A stretch of 64,000 nt of DNA from Pseudomonadota bacterium (GTDB lineage Bacteria > Pseudomonadota > Alphaproteobacteria > Rhizobiales > Xanthobacteraceae): positions 1-64,000 of the forward strand of contig JAEWHP010000009.1 in the NCBI GenBank assembly GCA_023387735.1. Direction: 5' to 3'. This document shows positions 42,114 through 49,683 of this stretch, piece by piece. The position numbers were made by a program, and so were the translations under genes. Numbering within the stretch: position 1 is the first letter of the stretch; each line of letters opens with the position of its first letter. The notes beneath the pieces were generated by a model. The model did not search any database, was not told the DNA's origin, and was given only the letters and a program-made list of their open reading frames with translations.

Positions 42114-42653
42114 TCAGTAAGCTTCCTTCGCGTCCGCCTCTTCGCTGGTCTGCACCAGATCGAGGCTCTCCTCCAACTTGCCGAGCAGGCGTCCAAGATC
42201 GCGCCGTTCCTGTGCGGAGAGGCATGACAATATTTCCTGCTCCTTGCGCAGCAGGCGCGGGATCAGTTCTTCGTAGAGCGTCGCGCCCTTACGCGTCAGG
42301 CGCAGGCGGAATTCGCGGCGGTCGTCCGCGTTCTCGACGCGCTCGATCATCTGCCGCTTCAGCAGCGAGGTGACGGCGCGGCTGATGGTTGATTTGTGCG
42401 TGCGGGTGCAATCGGCGACGTATTGCGCGCTGCAGGGGTCGTGGCGAAAGCCGAGCGTCGCCAGCACGCGCCATTCCGGAATGTCGAGCCCGTAGCGGGT
42501 CGCATATTCGACCGACAGCGTCGAACTGACCTCCGCCGCGAGCCGGTTCAATCGGAACGGCACGAACCCGAACAGGTCCAGCCGTGCGTCCGTCTTCGAT
42601 GCGCCTTCTTCGCGCGAGCCGGCGGCCACTTCGGTTGAAAACGCCTTAGGCAA
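42114..42653 (-). CDS. MarR family transcriptional regulator
   Basis: The 179-residue protein has the MarR winged helix (about 45-145): YGLDIPEWRVLATLGF, CSAQYVADCTRTHKSTISRA, LLKRQMIERVENADDRREFR with the wing RLRLTRKGATLYEEL. MarR proteins dimerise and usually repress aromatic-catabolism or efflux genes until a phenolic ligand binds. I accept the TTG start at 42653, since GAGG lies seven bases upstream and no ATG fits. It is divergent from the FAD monooxygenase/hmgA operon, and a near-perfect palindrome lies between. Confidence 0.88.
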   Translation of the reverse strand: MPKAFSTEVAAGSREEGASKTDARLDLFGFVPFRLNRLAAEVSSTLSVEYATRYGLDIPEWRVLATLGFRHDPCSAQYVADCTRTHKSTISRAVTSLLKRQMIERVENADDRREFRLRLTRKGATLYEELIPRLLRKEQEILSCLSAQERRDLGRLLGKLEESLDLVQTSEEADAKEAY

Positions 42654-42698
42654 GGATAGCCTCGAATTGAGTTGACGCCGGACCCGGCTCGGGGTTTA

Positions 42699-42722
42699 AG
42701 ATAGTTGCAGATGCGACTATCT
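42699..42722. promoter_or_regulatory. MarR-type operator palindrome
   Basis: AGATAGTTGCAG at 42699-42710 and ATGCGACTATCT at 42711-42722 are inverted halves with a single mismatched pair besides the central bases. The core ATAGTTGCA-N2-TGCGACTAT resembles published MarR-family operators of the TAGTTGCA type. It lies 46 bases from the marR start and 77 bases before the monooxygenase ATG. Confidence 0.65.
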
Positions 42723-42798
42723 AGCACGGTCGCCCGCCCTTTACCAGTCACGGGCCTTACCAGTCACAGGCCTTGCCAGTCACAGGGTTAAACCCCGC

Positions 42799-44412
42799 AT
42801 GGCGCAGACCAAAACCCAGTTCGGCTATCGCCGCCATCCCGATCAGGATCGGCCGGGTTCGAATCTCGCCGAGCATCCGATCGTCATCGTTGGCGCAGGA
42901 CCGGTGGGACTGTCGCTGGCGATCGATCTGGCGCAGCGCGGCCAGGCCGTCGTGCTGCTCGACGATGCCGACCGCATCGGCGAGGGCTCGCGGGCGATCT
43001 GCTTTTCCAAGCGCTCGCTCGAATTCTGGGACCGGCTCGGCATCGGCCAGCGCATGGTCGACAAGGGCGTGGTGTGGAGCGTCGGCAAGATCTTTCACGG
43101 CGATTCCCAGCTCTACCAGTTCAACCTGCTGCCGGAGCAGGGGCACAAGCGGCCGGCTTTCATCAACCTGCAGCAATTCTACGCCGAGGCGTATCTGGTC
43201 GACCGCGTCGAGGAATTGCCGGCCATCGACCTGCGCTGGCGCAACAAGGTCGCCGCGCTCGAGCCGCGCAACGACCATGTGCTGCTGACGATCGAGACGC
43301 CCGACGGTCCGTATCGCATCAGCGCCCGCTTCGTGATCGCCTGCGACGGCGCCAAATCCTCGCTCCGCCGGCTGGTCGGCGCGGAATTCGCAGGCCAGGT
43401 GTTCGAGGATCAGTTCCTGATCGCCGACGTCAGGATGACGGCGGCGTTTCCGACCGAGCGCTGGTTCTGGTTCGATCCGCCGTTCCATGCCGGCCGCTCG
43501 GCGCTGCTGCACAAGCAGCCGGATGACATCTGGCGCATCGACCTGCAACTCAACCGCTTTGCCGATCCCAATGTCGAAAAGCTGCCGGAGAACGTGCGGC
43601 CGCGCATCGCCCGCATGCTCGGGCACGACAAGTTCGATTTCGAATGGATCTCGCTGTACAAATTCCAGTGCCGGCGGATGAACAAGTTCATCCACGGCCG
43701 CGTGATCTTCGCTGGCGATGCCGCGCACCAGGTCTCGCCGTTCGGCGCCCGCGGCGCCAATTCCGGGCTGGAGGATGCCGAGAACCTGGCATGGAAGCTC
43801 GATCGCGTGCTGCGCGGAACGTCGCCCGAGGCGCTGCTCGAGAGCTACCATATCGAGCGCAGCGCGGCCGCCGACGAGAACATCCGCGAATCCACCCGTT
43901 CGACCGATTTCATGGCGCCGAACTCCCACCAGGAGGCGCGGCTGCGCAAGGCGGTGCTGTCGCTCGCGAGGGAGACCGAGTTCGGCAAGCGCATGGTCAA
44001 TGGCGGGCGGCTCTCGACGCCGTCGGTCTACGCGACGCCGCTCTCGACCGCCGACAGTGATAGCTGGCGCGGCGGCCCGCAGCCCGGTGCCTCGATGGCG
44101 GACGCGCCGGTTGTCGGCGCACGCGGCGAACAAATCTTTCTCACCGATGCTTTCGTCAAGGCCGGCATGGGGTTTACCTTGCTGGAATTCGGCAATGGCG
44201 TCGCGCCGGAACTGCCCGACGGCGTGGCCGCGATCCGGATCGGCGGCAAGGGTGGCCTCGTCGATTCTGCCGGCCTCGCCGCCGCGCGTTACGATGCCGA
44301 ACCCGGCGCCGCGTATCTGTTGCGGCCGGATGGCTACGTCGCGGCGCGGTTTCGGCATCCGACCCGGCCCGCGCTCGACGCCGCGCTGGCGCGGGCCGCA
44401 GGCATCAACTGA
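42799..44412 (+). CDS. FAD-dependent aromatic monooxygenase (class A flavoprotein, MhpA/PheA-like)
   Basis: The 537-residue enzyme has the ADP-binding motif IVIVGAGPVGLSLAIDLAQR (about 28-48), the mid-protein RFVIACDGAKSSLRRLVG with the DG motif, and FAGDAAHQVSPFGARGANSG (about 305-325) that binds FAD ribityl; a thioredoxin-like C-terminal domain follows. Such enzymes hydroxylate phenols using NAD(P)H and O2. It heads a run with DUF2783, an MBL-like gene and hmgA, so it may make homogentisate from a 3- or 4-hydroxyphenylacetate-like compound or act on a related ring (inference). MarR is divergent. Exact substrate is unknown. Confidence 0.85.
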   Translation: MAQTKTQFGYRRHPDQDRPGSNLAEHPIVIVGAGPVGLSLAIDLAQRGQAVVLLDDADRIGEGSRAICFSKRSLEFWDRLGIGQRMVDKGVVWSVGKIFHGDSQLYQFNLLPEQGHKRPAFINLQQFYAEAYLVDRVEELPAIDLRWRNKVAALEPRNDHVLLTIETPDGPYRISARFVIACDGAKSSLRRLVGAEFAGQVFEDQFLIADVRMTAAFPTERWFWFDPPFHAGRSALLHKQPDDIWRIDLQLNRFADPNVEKLPENVRPRIARMLGHDKFDFEWISLYKFQCRRMNKFIHGRVIFAGDAAHQVSPFGARGANSGLEDAENLAWKLDRVLRGTSPEALLESYHIERSAAADENIRESTRSTDFMAPNSHQEARLRKAVLSLARETEFGKRMVNGGRLSTPSVYATPLSTADSDSWRGGPQPGASMADAPVVGARGEQIFLTDAFVKAGMGFTLLEFGNGVAPELPDGVAAIRIGGKGGLVDSAGLAAARYDAEPGAAYLLRPDGYVAARFRHPTRPALDAALARAAGIN

Positions 44413-44421
44413 GGTTTCATC

Positions 44422-44646
44422 ATGGCGCTATCGACCGCTTCGAACTTTGCAAAGCCCGACGACGCGTTCCGCGCCATCGTCGAGGCGCATCGCGGCCTGA
44501 GCGACGAACAGAGCGCCGACCTCGACGCGGCGCTGGTTCTGGTTCTCGCCAATCACATCGGCGATATCGCCGTGCTCAACGAGGCCATCGCGCTCGCCAA
44601 GCGGCGGATGCTCGATGCCAGCCAGCAGCAACAGCAGCAGCAATAG
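44422..44646 (+). CDS. DUF2783 domain protein with Gln-rich tail
   Basis: The 74-residue product matches DUF2783: PDDAFRAIVEAHRGLSDEQS then ALVLVLANHIGDIAVLNEAIALAKR. The family is small, helical and repeatedly found between an FAD monooxygenase gene and an MBL gene in rhizobia; its function is unknown, perhaps a partner of the monooxygenase. It ends in seven consecutive Gln residues encoded by CAG/CAA, a repeat that could vary by slippage. GAGG precedes the ATG and only nine bases separate it from the monooxygenase stop. Confidence 0.82.
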   Translation: MALSTASNFAKPDDAFRAIVEAHRGLSDEQSADLDAALVLVLANHIGDIAVLNEAIALAKRRMLDASQQQQQQQ

Positions 44647-44680
44647 ATCAACATCCCGAACCAAGTCAGGAATCGAATTG

Positions 44681-45637
44681 ATGGCCAAGGGTTTCGCGTC
44701 CACCACCGACATGGCGGAGAAGAAGATCACTTTCTCCGAAATAGGCACTGATCTTTACGCCTTCACCGCCGAGGGCGATCCGAACTCCGCGATCATCGTG
44801 GGCGACGACGGCTGCCTCGTCTTCGATGCGCAGTCGACGCCGGCGATGGCCAATAAAGTGATCGAGCGCGTTCGCACCGTCACCGACAAGCCTATCAAAT
44901 ACGTCGTGCTGTCGCACTACCACGCGGTGCGCGTGCTCGGCGCTTCCGCCTACAAGGCGCAGGGCATCGTCGCCTCGGCGGAGACCTATCGCCTGATCGA
45001 GGAGCGCGGCCAGCAGGACTGGGATTCCGAATACGGCCGCTTTCCCCGGCTGTTCCAGGACGCCCAGAGCATTCCCGGCCTGACCTGGCCGACGCTGACC
45101 TTCGAGGGCGAGATGTCGATCTATCTCGGCAAGCGCGAGGTGCGGCTGATGCAGCTCGGTGCGGGTCATACGTCGGGCGATATCGTCGCCTGGGTGCCGG
45201 ATGCCGAAGTGATGTTCTCGGGTGACCTCATCGAATATCACTCCGCCTGCTATTGCGGCGACGCGCACTTACGCGAATGGCCATCCACGCTGAACGAAAT
45301 CCGCGCCTTCAATCCCAAGGCGATCGCGCCGGGCCGCGGCGACGCGCTGAAGGGGCTTTCGACCGGGCGCGACGCGATCGCGATGACGCGCGATTTCGTC
45401 ACCACGCTCTATGGCGCGGCGGAAACCTCCGTCGCCAGGGGCCGCAACCTGAAGGAATCGATGGCGGCGACGCGCGAGGTGATGGATCCGAAATTCTCCA
45501 GCTTCGCGATCTACGAGCACTGCCTGCCGTTCAACGTTTCGCGCGCCTTCGACGAGGCGTCGGGGATCGACGATCCCGTAATCTGGACCGACAAGCGCGA
45601 CCAGGAAATGTGGGCCGCCCTGCAAGGAGGAGGATGA
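44681..45637 (+). CDS. MBL-fold protein with degenerate metal motif
   Basis: The 318-residue protein has the metallo-beta-lactamase fold: NSAIIVGDDGCLVFDAQSTP (strand and first Asp), AGHTSGDIVAW, and MFSGDLIEY near residue 185. The hallmark HxHxDH reads His79-Tyr-His81-Ala-Val83-Arg84 (SHYHAVRVLG), so the Asp and His that bind the second metal are replaced. The later His (GAGHTSGD) and Asp (FSGDL) remain. It may hold one metal or act differently from typical hydrolases. TCAGGAA precedes the ATG. Its stop overlaps the hmgA region, tying it to homogentisate catabolism. Confidence 0.85.
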   Translation: MAKGFASTTDMAEKKITFSEIGTDLYAFTAEGDPNSAIIVGDDGCLVFDAQSTPAMANKVIERVRTVTDKPIKYVVLSHYHAVRVLGASAYKAQGIVASAETYRLIEERGQQDWDSEYGRFPRLFQDAQSIPGLTWPTLTFEGEMSIYLGKREVRLMQLGAGHTSGDIVAWVPDAEVMFSGDLIEYHSACYCGDAHLREWPSTLNEIRAFNPKAIAPGRGDALKGLSTGRDAIAMTRDFVTTLYGAAETSVARGRNLKESMAATREVMDPKFSSFAIYEHCLPFNVSRAFDEASGIDDPVIWTDKRDQEMWAALQGGG

Positions 45638-45639
45638 GC

Positions 45640-46986
45640 ATGAATATCAACACCTCGCCTGATGCGATCGTTCGAAGCTCCGCGCAATTGACGCCGGGCT
45701 ACATGTCCGGCTTCGGTAACAGTTTTGAGACCGAGGCCTTGCCCGGCGCGTTGCCGATGGGCCGCAACTCGCCGCAGCGCTGCGCCTACGGGCTCTATGC
45801 CGAGCAACTCTCCGGCTCGCCCTTCACCGCGCCGCGCGGCAGCAATGAACGGTCGTGGCTTTATCGCATCCGCCCATCGGTGAAGCATTCGGGCCGCTTT
45901 GCCAGGGCCGATGCCGGGCTGTGGCGCACCGCGCCGTGCCACGAATACGATCTGCCGATCGCGCAGTTGCGCTGGGATCCGGCGCCGATCCCGAAGCAGG
46001 ACATGACCTTCCTGCAGGGCGTGCAGACCATGACCACGGCGGGCGACGCCAACACCCAGGCCGGCATGGCGGCCCACGTCTATCTCATCACCAGATCGAT
46101 GGTCGATCAGCACTTCTACAATGCCGACGGCGAGATGATGTTCGTGGCCCAGCAGGGCAATCTGCGTCTGGTCACCGAATTCGGCCGCATCGACATCGAA
46201 CCCGGCGAAATCGCCGTGATCCCGCGCGGCGTGAAATTCCGCGCCGAGATTCCTGATGGCCCCGCGCGCGGCTATCTCTGCGAGAATTATGGCGGCGCCT
46301 TCACGCTGCCGGAGCGCGGGCCGATCGGCGCCAACTGCCTCGCCAATTCGCGCGACTTCCTGACGCCGGTTGCCTACTATGAGGACAAGGACACGCCGAC
46401 CGAACTCTACGTGAAATGGGGCGGCTCGCTGTTCAAGACGACGCTGCCGCATTCGCCGATCGACGTGGTGGCGTGGCACGGCAATTACGCGCCCTATAAA
46501 TACGATCTGCGCACCTTCTCGCCGATCGGCGCCATCGGCTTCGACCACCCCGATCCCTCGATTTTCACGGTGCTGACCGCGCCGTCGGAAACCCCCGGCA
46601 CCGCCAACATCGACTTCGTGATCTTCCCGGAACGCTGGATGGTGGCGGAAAACACCTTCCGTCCGCCCTGGTATCACATGAACATCATGAGCGAGTTCAT
46701 GGGGCTGATCTACGGCGTCTACGACGCCAAGCCGCAAGGCTTCGTCCCCGGCGGCATCTCGCTGCACAACATGATGCTGCCCCACGGCCCCGACCGCGAA
46801 GCCTTCGATCACGCCAGCAATGGCGAGCTGAAGCCGGTGAAGCTGACCGGGACTATGGCGTTCATGTTCGAGACGCGATACCCGCAGCGGGTCACTGCAC
46901 ACGCCGCGAAATCGACGACACTGCAGGAAGACTACGCCGATTGCTGGAAGGGCCTCGAGAAGCGTTTCGATCCGAACAAGCCGTAA
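45640..46986 (+). CDS. hmgA: Homogentisate 1,2-dioxygenase
   Basis: This non-haem iron enzyme opens the ring of homogentisate to maleylacetoacetate with O2. The 448-residue length equals that of typical bacterial HmgA. N-terminal YMSGFGNSFETEALPGALP is diagnostic. Active-site segments are WHGNYAPYKYDL (catalytic His), WYHMNIMSEFMGLIYG (iron ligands His and Glu) and SLHNMMLPHGPD (iron ligand His). AGGAGG lies six bases before the ATG at 45640; an ATG at 45634 is too close to it. It overlaps or abuts the MBL gene and is followed, after a repeat element, by fahA. Confidence 0.97.
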   Translation: MNINTSPDAIVRSSAQLTPGYMSGFGNSFETEALPGALPMGRNSPQRCAYGLYAEQLSGSPFTAPRGSNERSWLYRIRPSVKHSGRFARADAGLWRTAPCHEYDLPIAQLRWDPAPIPKQDMTFLQGVQTMTTAGDANTQAGMAAHVYLITRSMVDQHFYNADGEMMFVAQQGNLRLVTEFGRIDIEPGEIAVIPRGVKFRAEIPDGPARGYLCENYGGAFTLPERGPIGANCLANSRDFLTPVAYYEDKDTPTELYVKWGGSLFKTTLPHSPIDVVAWHGNYAPYKYDLRTFSPIGAIGFDHPDPSIFTVLTAPSETPGTANIDFVIFPERWMVAENTFRPPWYHMNIMSEFMGLIYGVYDAKPQGFVPGGISLHNMMLPHGPDREAFDHASNGELKPVKLTGTMAFMFETRYPQRVTAHAAKSTTLQEDYADCWKGLEKRFDPNKP

Positions 46987-46990
46987 CGAT

Positions 46991-47140
46991 TTTCCCCTCT
47001 CCCCTTGTGGGAGAGGGTGGATCAATCGCGCATCGCGCGATTGAGACGGGTGAGGGGTCTGTCTCCGCGGAAAGAACCCCTCATCCGACGCAATCGCCCT
47101 CCGGCCGATTCCGCCACCTTCTCCCACAAGGGGAGAAGGA
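46991..47140. repeat. Inverted repeat element (CCCCTCTCCCCTTGTGGGAGAGG type) between hmgA and fahA
   Basis: The left hairpin CCTCTCCCCTTGTGGGAGAG and the right hairpin CTTCTCCCACAAGGGGAGAA are inverted relatives at the two ends of a 150-base element; the middle holds ATCGCGCATCGCGCGAT. Elements of this form are common intergenic repeats in such genomes. It may modulate hmgA-fahA transcript stability. Confidence 0.75.
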
Positions 47141-47153
47141 AGAAAGGACGAGC

Positions 47154-48425
47154 ATGCCCCATCCCAACGACCCCAAACTCCGCTCCTTCATCCCCGTCGC
47201 CGCCACGTCCGACTTCCCGATCCAGAACCTCCCCTACGGCGTCTTCTCCACCAAGGACGGCCTCGCCCCGCGCGTCGGCGTCGCCATCGGCGACTACGTG
47301 CTCGATCTCTGGACGCTGGCGCAGGATTGCCGGTTCGACGTCGTCGAGCCCGCGGTGTTCGCAGCCCCCCAACTTAATCCATTCATGGCGCTGGGGCCGA
47401 AGGCGTGGTCGGACACGCGCGCCCGCACCAGCGAGCTTCTGCGGCACGACCATCCGGAACTGCGCGACAATGAGGAGTTGCGCAAGCGCGCGCTGGTGCC
47501 GATGGCGGACGTGAAGCTGCACATGCCGTTCGCGGTCGCCGGCTACACCGATTTCTATTCCTCGAAGGAGCACGCCACCAATGTCGGCGTGATGTTCCGC
47601 GGCAAGGACAATGCCCTGCAGCCGAACTGGCTGCACATGCCGATCGGCTACAACGGCCGCGCTTCCACCGTCGTCGTCAGCGGCACCAAGGTCAGGCGCC
47701 CGCGCGGGCAGTTGAAGCCGCCGACTGCCGATGTGCCGAGTTTCGGGCCGTGCAAGCGGCTCGATTTCGAACTCGAAATGGGCGTGGTGGTCGGCCAGCC
47801 CTCCGCGATGGGCGAAATGCTCACCGAGAAGCAGGCGGAAGAAATGATCTTCGGCTTCGTCATTCTCAACGACTGGAGCGCGCGCGATATCCAGCAGTGG
47901 GAGTATGTTCCGCTCGGCCCGTTCCAGGCCAAGGCGTTTGGCACGTCAATCAGCCCGTGGGTGGTGACGCGCGAGGCGCTGGAGCCGTTTCGTTTGCACG
48001 GTCCCGCGCAGGAGCCGAAGCCGCTGCCCTATCTGCAGCAGGCGGAGCCGAACAACTACGACATGCAGCTCGAGGTCGGCCTGCGCGCGGAGCAGATGAA
48101 CGAAGCCGCAACCATCTGCCGCACCAATTTCAAGTACATGTACTGGTCGTCGGTGCAGCAGCTCGTCCACCACGCCTCATCCGGCTGCGCCATGAACGTC
48201 GGCGATCTCCTCGGGAGCGGCACCATCTCGGGACCCGAGAAAGACCAGCGCGGCAGCCTGCTGGAGATCAGCTGGAACGGCACCGAGCCAGCTGAACTGC
48301 CCGGCGGCGTCAAGCGCTCGTTCCTGGAGGACGGCGATTCTCTCGTCATGCGCGGCTGGTGCCAAGGCGACGGCTACCGCGTCGGGTTCGGCGAGGTGGA
48401 GGGGACGATTCTGGCGGCGGGGTGA
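47154..48425 (+). CDS. fahA: Fumarylacetoacetase
   Basis: The enzyme performs the last step of tyrosine and homogentisate breakdown, cleaving fumarylacetoacetate to fumarate and acetoacetate. The 423-residue protein has the FAH N-terminal SH3-like domain (QNLPYGVFSTKDGLAPRVGV) and the catalytic beta-roll: YTDFYSSKEHATNVGVMFRG with the Asp and catalytic His, LDFELEMGVVVG with metal-binding Glu, NDWSARDIQQWEY and GSGTISGPEKDQRGSLLEI. Start chosen at the ATG 47154, after GAAAGGACGAG; the upstream open frame is inside the repeat. A maleylacetoacetate isomerase gene is not in the window. Confidence 0.97.
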   Translation: MPHPNDPKLRSFIPVAATSDFPIQNLPYGVFSTKDGLAPRVGVAIGDYVLDLWTLAQDCRFDVVEPAVFAAPQLNPFMALGPKAWSDTRARTSELLRHDHPELRDNEELRKRALVPMADVKLHMPFAVAGYTDFYSSKEHATNVGVMFRGKDNALQPNWLHMPIGYNGRASTVVVSGTKVRRPRGQLKPPTADVPSFGPCKRLDFELEMGVVVGQPSAMGEMLTEKQAEEMIFGFVILNDWSARDIQQWEYVPLGPFQAKAFGTSISPWVVTREALEPFRLHGPAQEPKPLPYLQQAEPNNYDMQLEVGLRAEQMNEAATICRTNFKYMYWSSVQQLVHHASSGCAMNVGDLLGSGTISGPEKDQRGSLLEISWNGTEPAELPGGVKRSFLEDGDSLVMRGWCQGDGYRVGFGEVEGTILAAG

Positions 48426-48432
48426 ATTGGTC

Positions 48433-48535
48433 CGTCATTCCGGGGCGATGTGAAACATCGAACTACGGGTCGCCCTTGCGCCCCTGAGAATCTCGAGATT
48501 CCGGGTCTGGTCCTTCGGACCATCCTGGAATGACG
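48433..48535. repeat. Palindromic intergenic repeat, family A copy 3
   Basis: It begins CGTCATTCCGGGGCGATG and ends CCATCCTGGAATGACG, with core AATCTCGAGATTCCGGGTCT and the shared TGGTCCTTCGGACCA hairpin. An insertion-like stretch CGGGTCGCCCTTGCGCCCCT distinguishes it from copy 4. It separates the convergent fahA and DUF1272 genes. Confidence 0.85.
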
Positions 48536-48546
48536 ATGCGGATGGG

Positions 48547-48858
48547 TCACCGCTCCTGCGCGGGAATACCCCTCAACCGCGCGCAATGCGCGGCGACATC
48601 CTCGACGCTGTATTTCAAATGCACCCGCTTGTCCGACGGCAATTGCTTCGTCACGCACACGCCGGGCCGCCGCTCGGTGGCGGGCCGGATCGGTCGCCGC
48701 TCAAACCCACCGCCGCAGTTCGGGCAGACATTGTGCAGCTTGTTCTCGACGCAGTCCGCGCAGAACGTGCACTCATAGGAACAGATCCGCGCGTCCACCG
48801 CGTTCGGCGGCAGGTCCTTGTCGCAATATTCGCAGTTGGGCCGGAGTTGCAGCGCCAT
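48547..48858 (-). CDS. DUF1272 zinc-finger-like protein
   Basis: The 103-residue protein has two zinc-ribbon-like Cys groups typical of DUF1272: LRPNCEYCDKDLPP at residues 5-18 and CSYECTFCADCVENKLHNVCPNCGG at 26-50, giving nine cysteines. The rest (ERRPIRPATE) is basic and ends in a short helical part. The family is small and widespread with unknown function, probably a metal-binding cytoplasmic protein. It converges on fahA; a role in tyrosine catabolism is not implied. Confidence 0.85.
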   Translation of the reverse strand: MALQLRPNCEYCDKDLPPNAVDARICSYECTFCADCVENKLHNVCPNCGGGFERRPIRPATERRPGVCVTKQLPSDKRVHLKYSVEDVAAHCARLRGIPAQER

Positions 48859-48956
48859 GGTGGTCTCTCGTGATGCGATTCCTCGCGATCATCGCAAATC
48901 GGCCGGGAAATGCGAATGACAAACTTCCCTCGAATTGCGCCACGCGGCGGGGCTTT

Positions 48957-49077
48957 CATCCTTCGAGACGCCGCTTCGCGGCTCCTCAGGATGAGGTCTG
49001 AGGTCTCACGTGGGTACCCCACCAGGTCTGAGACCTCATGGTGAGGGGCGCGGCACTGCCGCGCGTCTCGAACCATG
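48957..49077. repeat. Dispersed intergenic repeat (CATCCTTCGAGACG ... CGTCTCGAACCATG)
   Basis: The ends CATCCTTCGAGACGCC and GCGCGTCTCGAACCATG are inverted relatives; internal arms CTCAGGATGAGGTCTGAGG and TCTGAGACCTCATGGTGAGG also pair. It forms an extended hairpin in the 233-base gap between the DUF1272 gene and the Lrp-type gene. It is unrelated to families A and B. Confidence 0.75.
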
Positions 49078-49090
49078 TTGCCCGGATAGC

Positions 49091-49561
49091 TCAGCGCATA
49101 TTCAGCGGCAGCTTCGCGCTCTCCTTCAGCCGGTCCAGCACGATCGACGAGCGTACATGCGCGACGCTCTGGTGCGGCATCAGTACGTCGTTGACGAGGC
49201 CGGAGAGGTCCTTGAGGTCGCGCAGCACGACCTTCAGCACATAATCGGCGTCGCCGGTCAGCGAATACGCCTCCTGGATGTCGTCGACACGGTTGACCAG
49301 CGCGCGGAATTTCTTGGCGTTGTCGGGCGAATGCGTCGCCAGCGTGATGTGGATGAACGCGATCAGGTTGAAGCCGAGCGCTTCGCCTGACAGGTCGGCG
49401 TGATAGCCCGCGATTACCTTTTCCTGTTCCAGCCGCATTCGCCGCCGCGAGCATTGCGAGGCCGACAGCCCGACGAGATCGGCGAGTTGCTGATTGGTCA
49501 GCCGGCCGTCGTCCTGCAGCGCGGCCAGCATCTTGAGGTCGAAGGCGTCCATCTGAGTCAT
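49091..49561 (-). CDS. Lrp/AsnC family transcriptional regulator
   Basis: The 156-residue protein has an N-terminal HTH (DAFDLKMLAALQDDGRLTNQ, LADLVGLSASQCSRRRMRLE) and a C-terminal RAM domain (ALGFNLIAFIHITLATHSPD, SLTGDADYVLKVVLRDLKDL) that binds amino acids and forms octamers. It is divergent from hppD, 122 bases apart, and probably controls tyrosine or 4-hydroxyphenylpyruvate use in response to an amino acid (inference). The ATG at 49561 gives the usual family length; another in-frame ATG at 49585 would add eight residues. Confidence 0.88.
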   Translation of the reverse strand: MTQMDAFDLKMLAALQDDGRLTNQQLADLVGLSASQCSRRRMRLEQEKVIAGYHADLSGEALGFNLIAFIHITLATHSPDNAKKFRALVNRVDDIQEAYSLTGDADYVLKVVLRDLKDLSGLVNDVLMPHQSVAHVRSSIVLDRLKESAKLPLNMR

Positions 49562-49652
49562 GCGCAAGAAGCCAATTTGATGCACGAAATGTGCGTCATC
49601 TTAGCGGACGGCGGGGCCGTTTGCACGCACCTTGCGCCGGATTCGACCGATA

Positions 49653-49666
49653 TTGATCCAGATCAA
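49653..49666. promoter_or_regulatory. Perfect FNR/FixK box before hppD
   Basis: TTGATCCAGATCAA fits both the FNR consensus TTGAT-N4-ATCAA and the FixK pattern TTG-N8-CAA without mismatch. Its centre is 24 bases before the hppD ATG and about 98 bases before the lrp-type start. At that place it could block hppD transcription or activate the divergent regulator gene under low oxygen. Confidence 0.6.
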
Positions 49667-49683
49667 ATCTCGGGAGATTCGTC

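Noticed and set aside
42757..44358. A 533-codon minus-strand frame over the FAD monooxygenase
   Set aside because: GxGxxG and GD motifs fix the plus-strand gene; the antisense product is low-complexity and Arg/Glu-rich.
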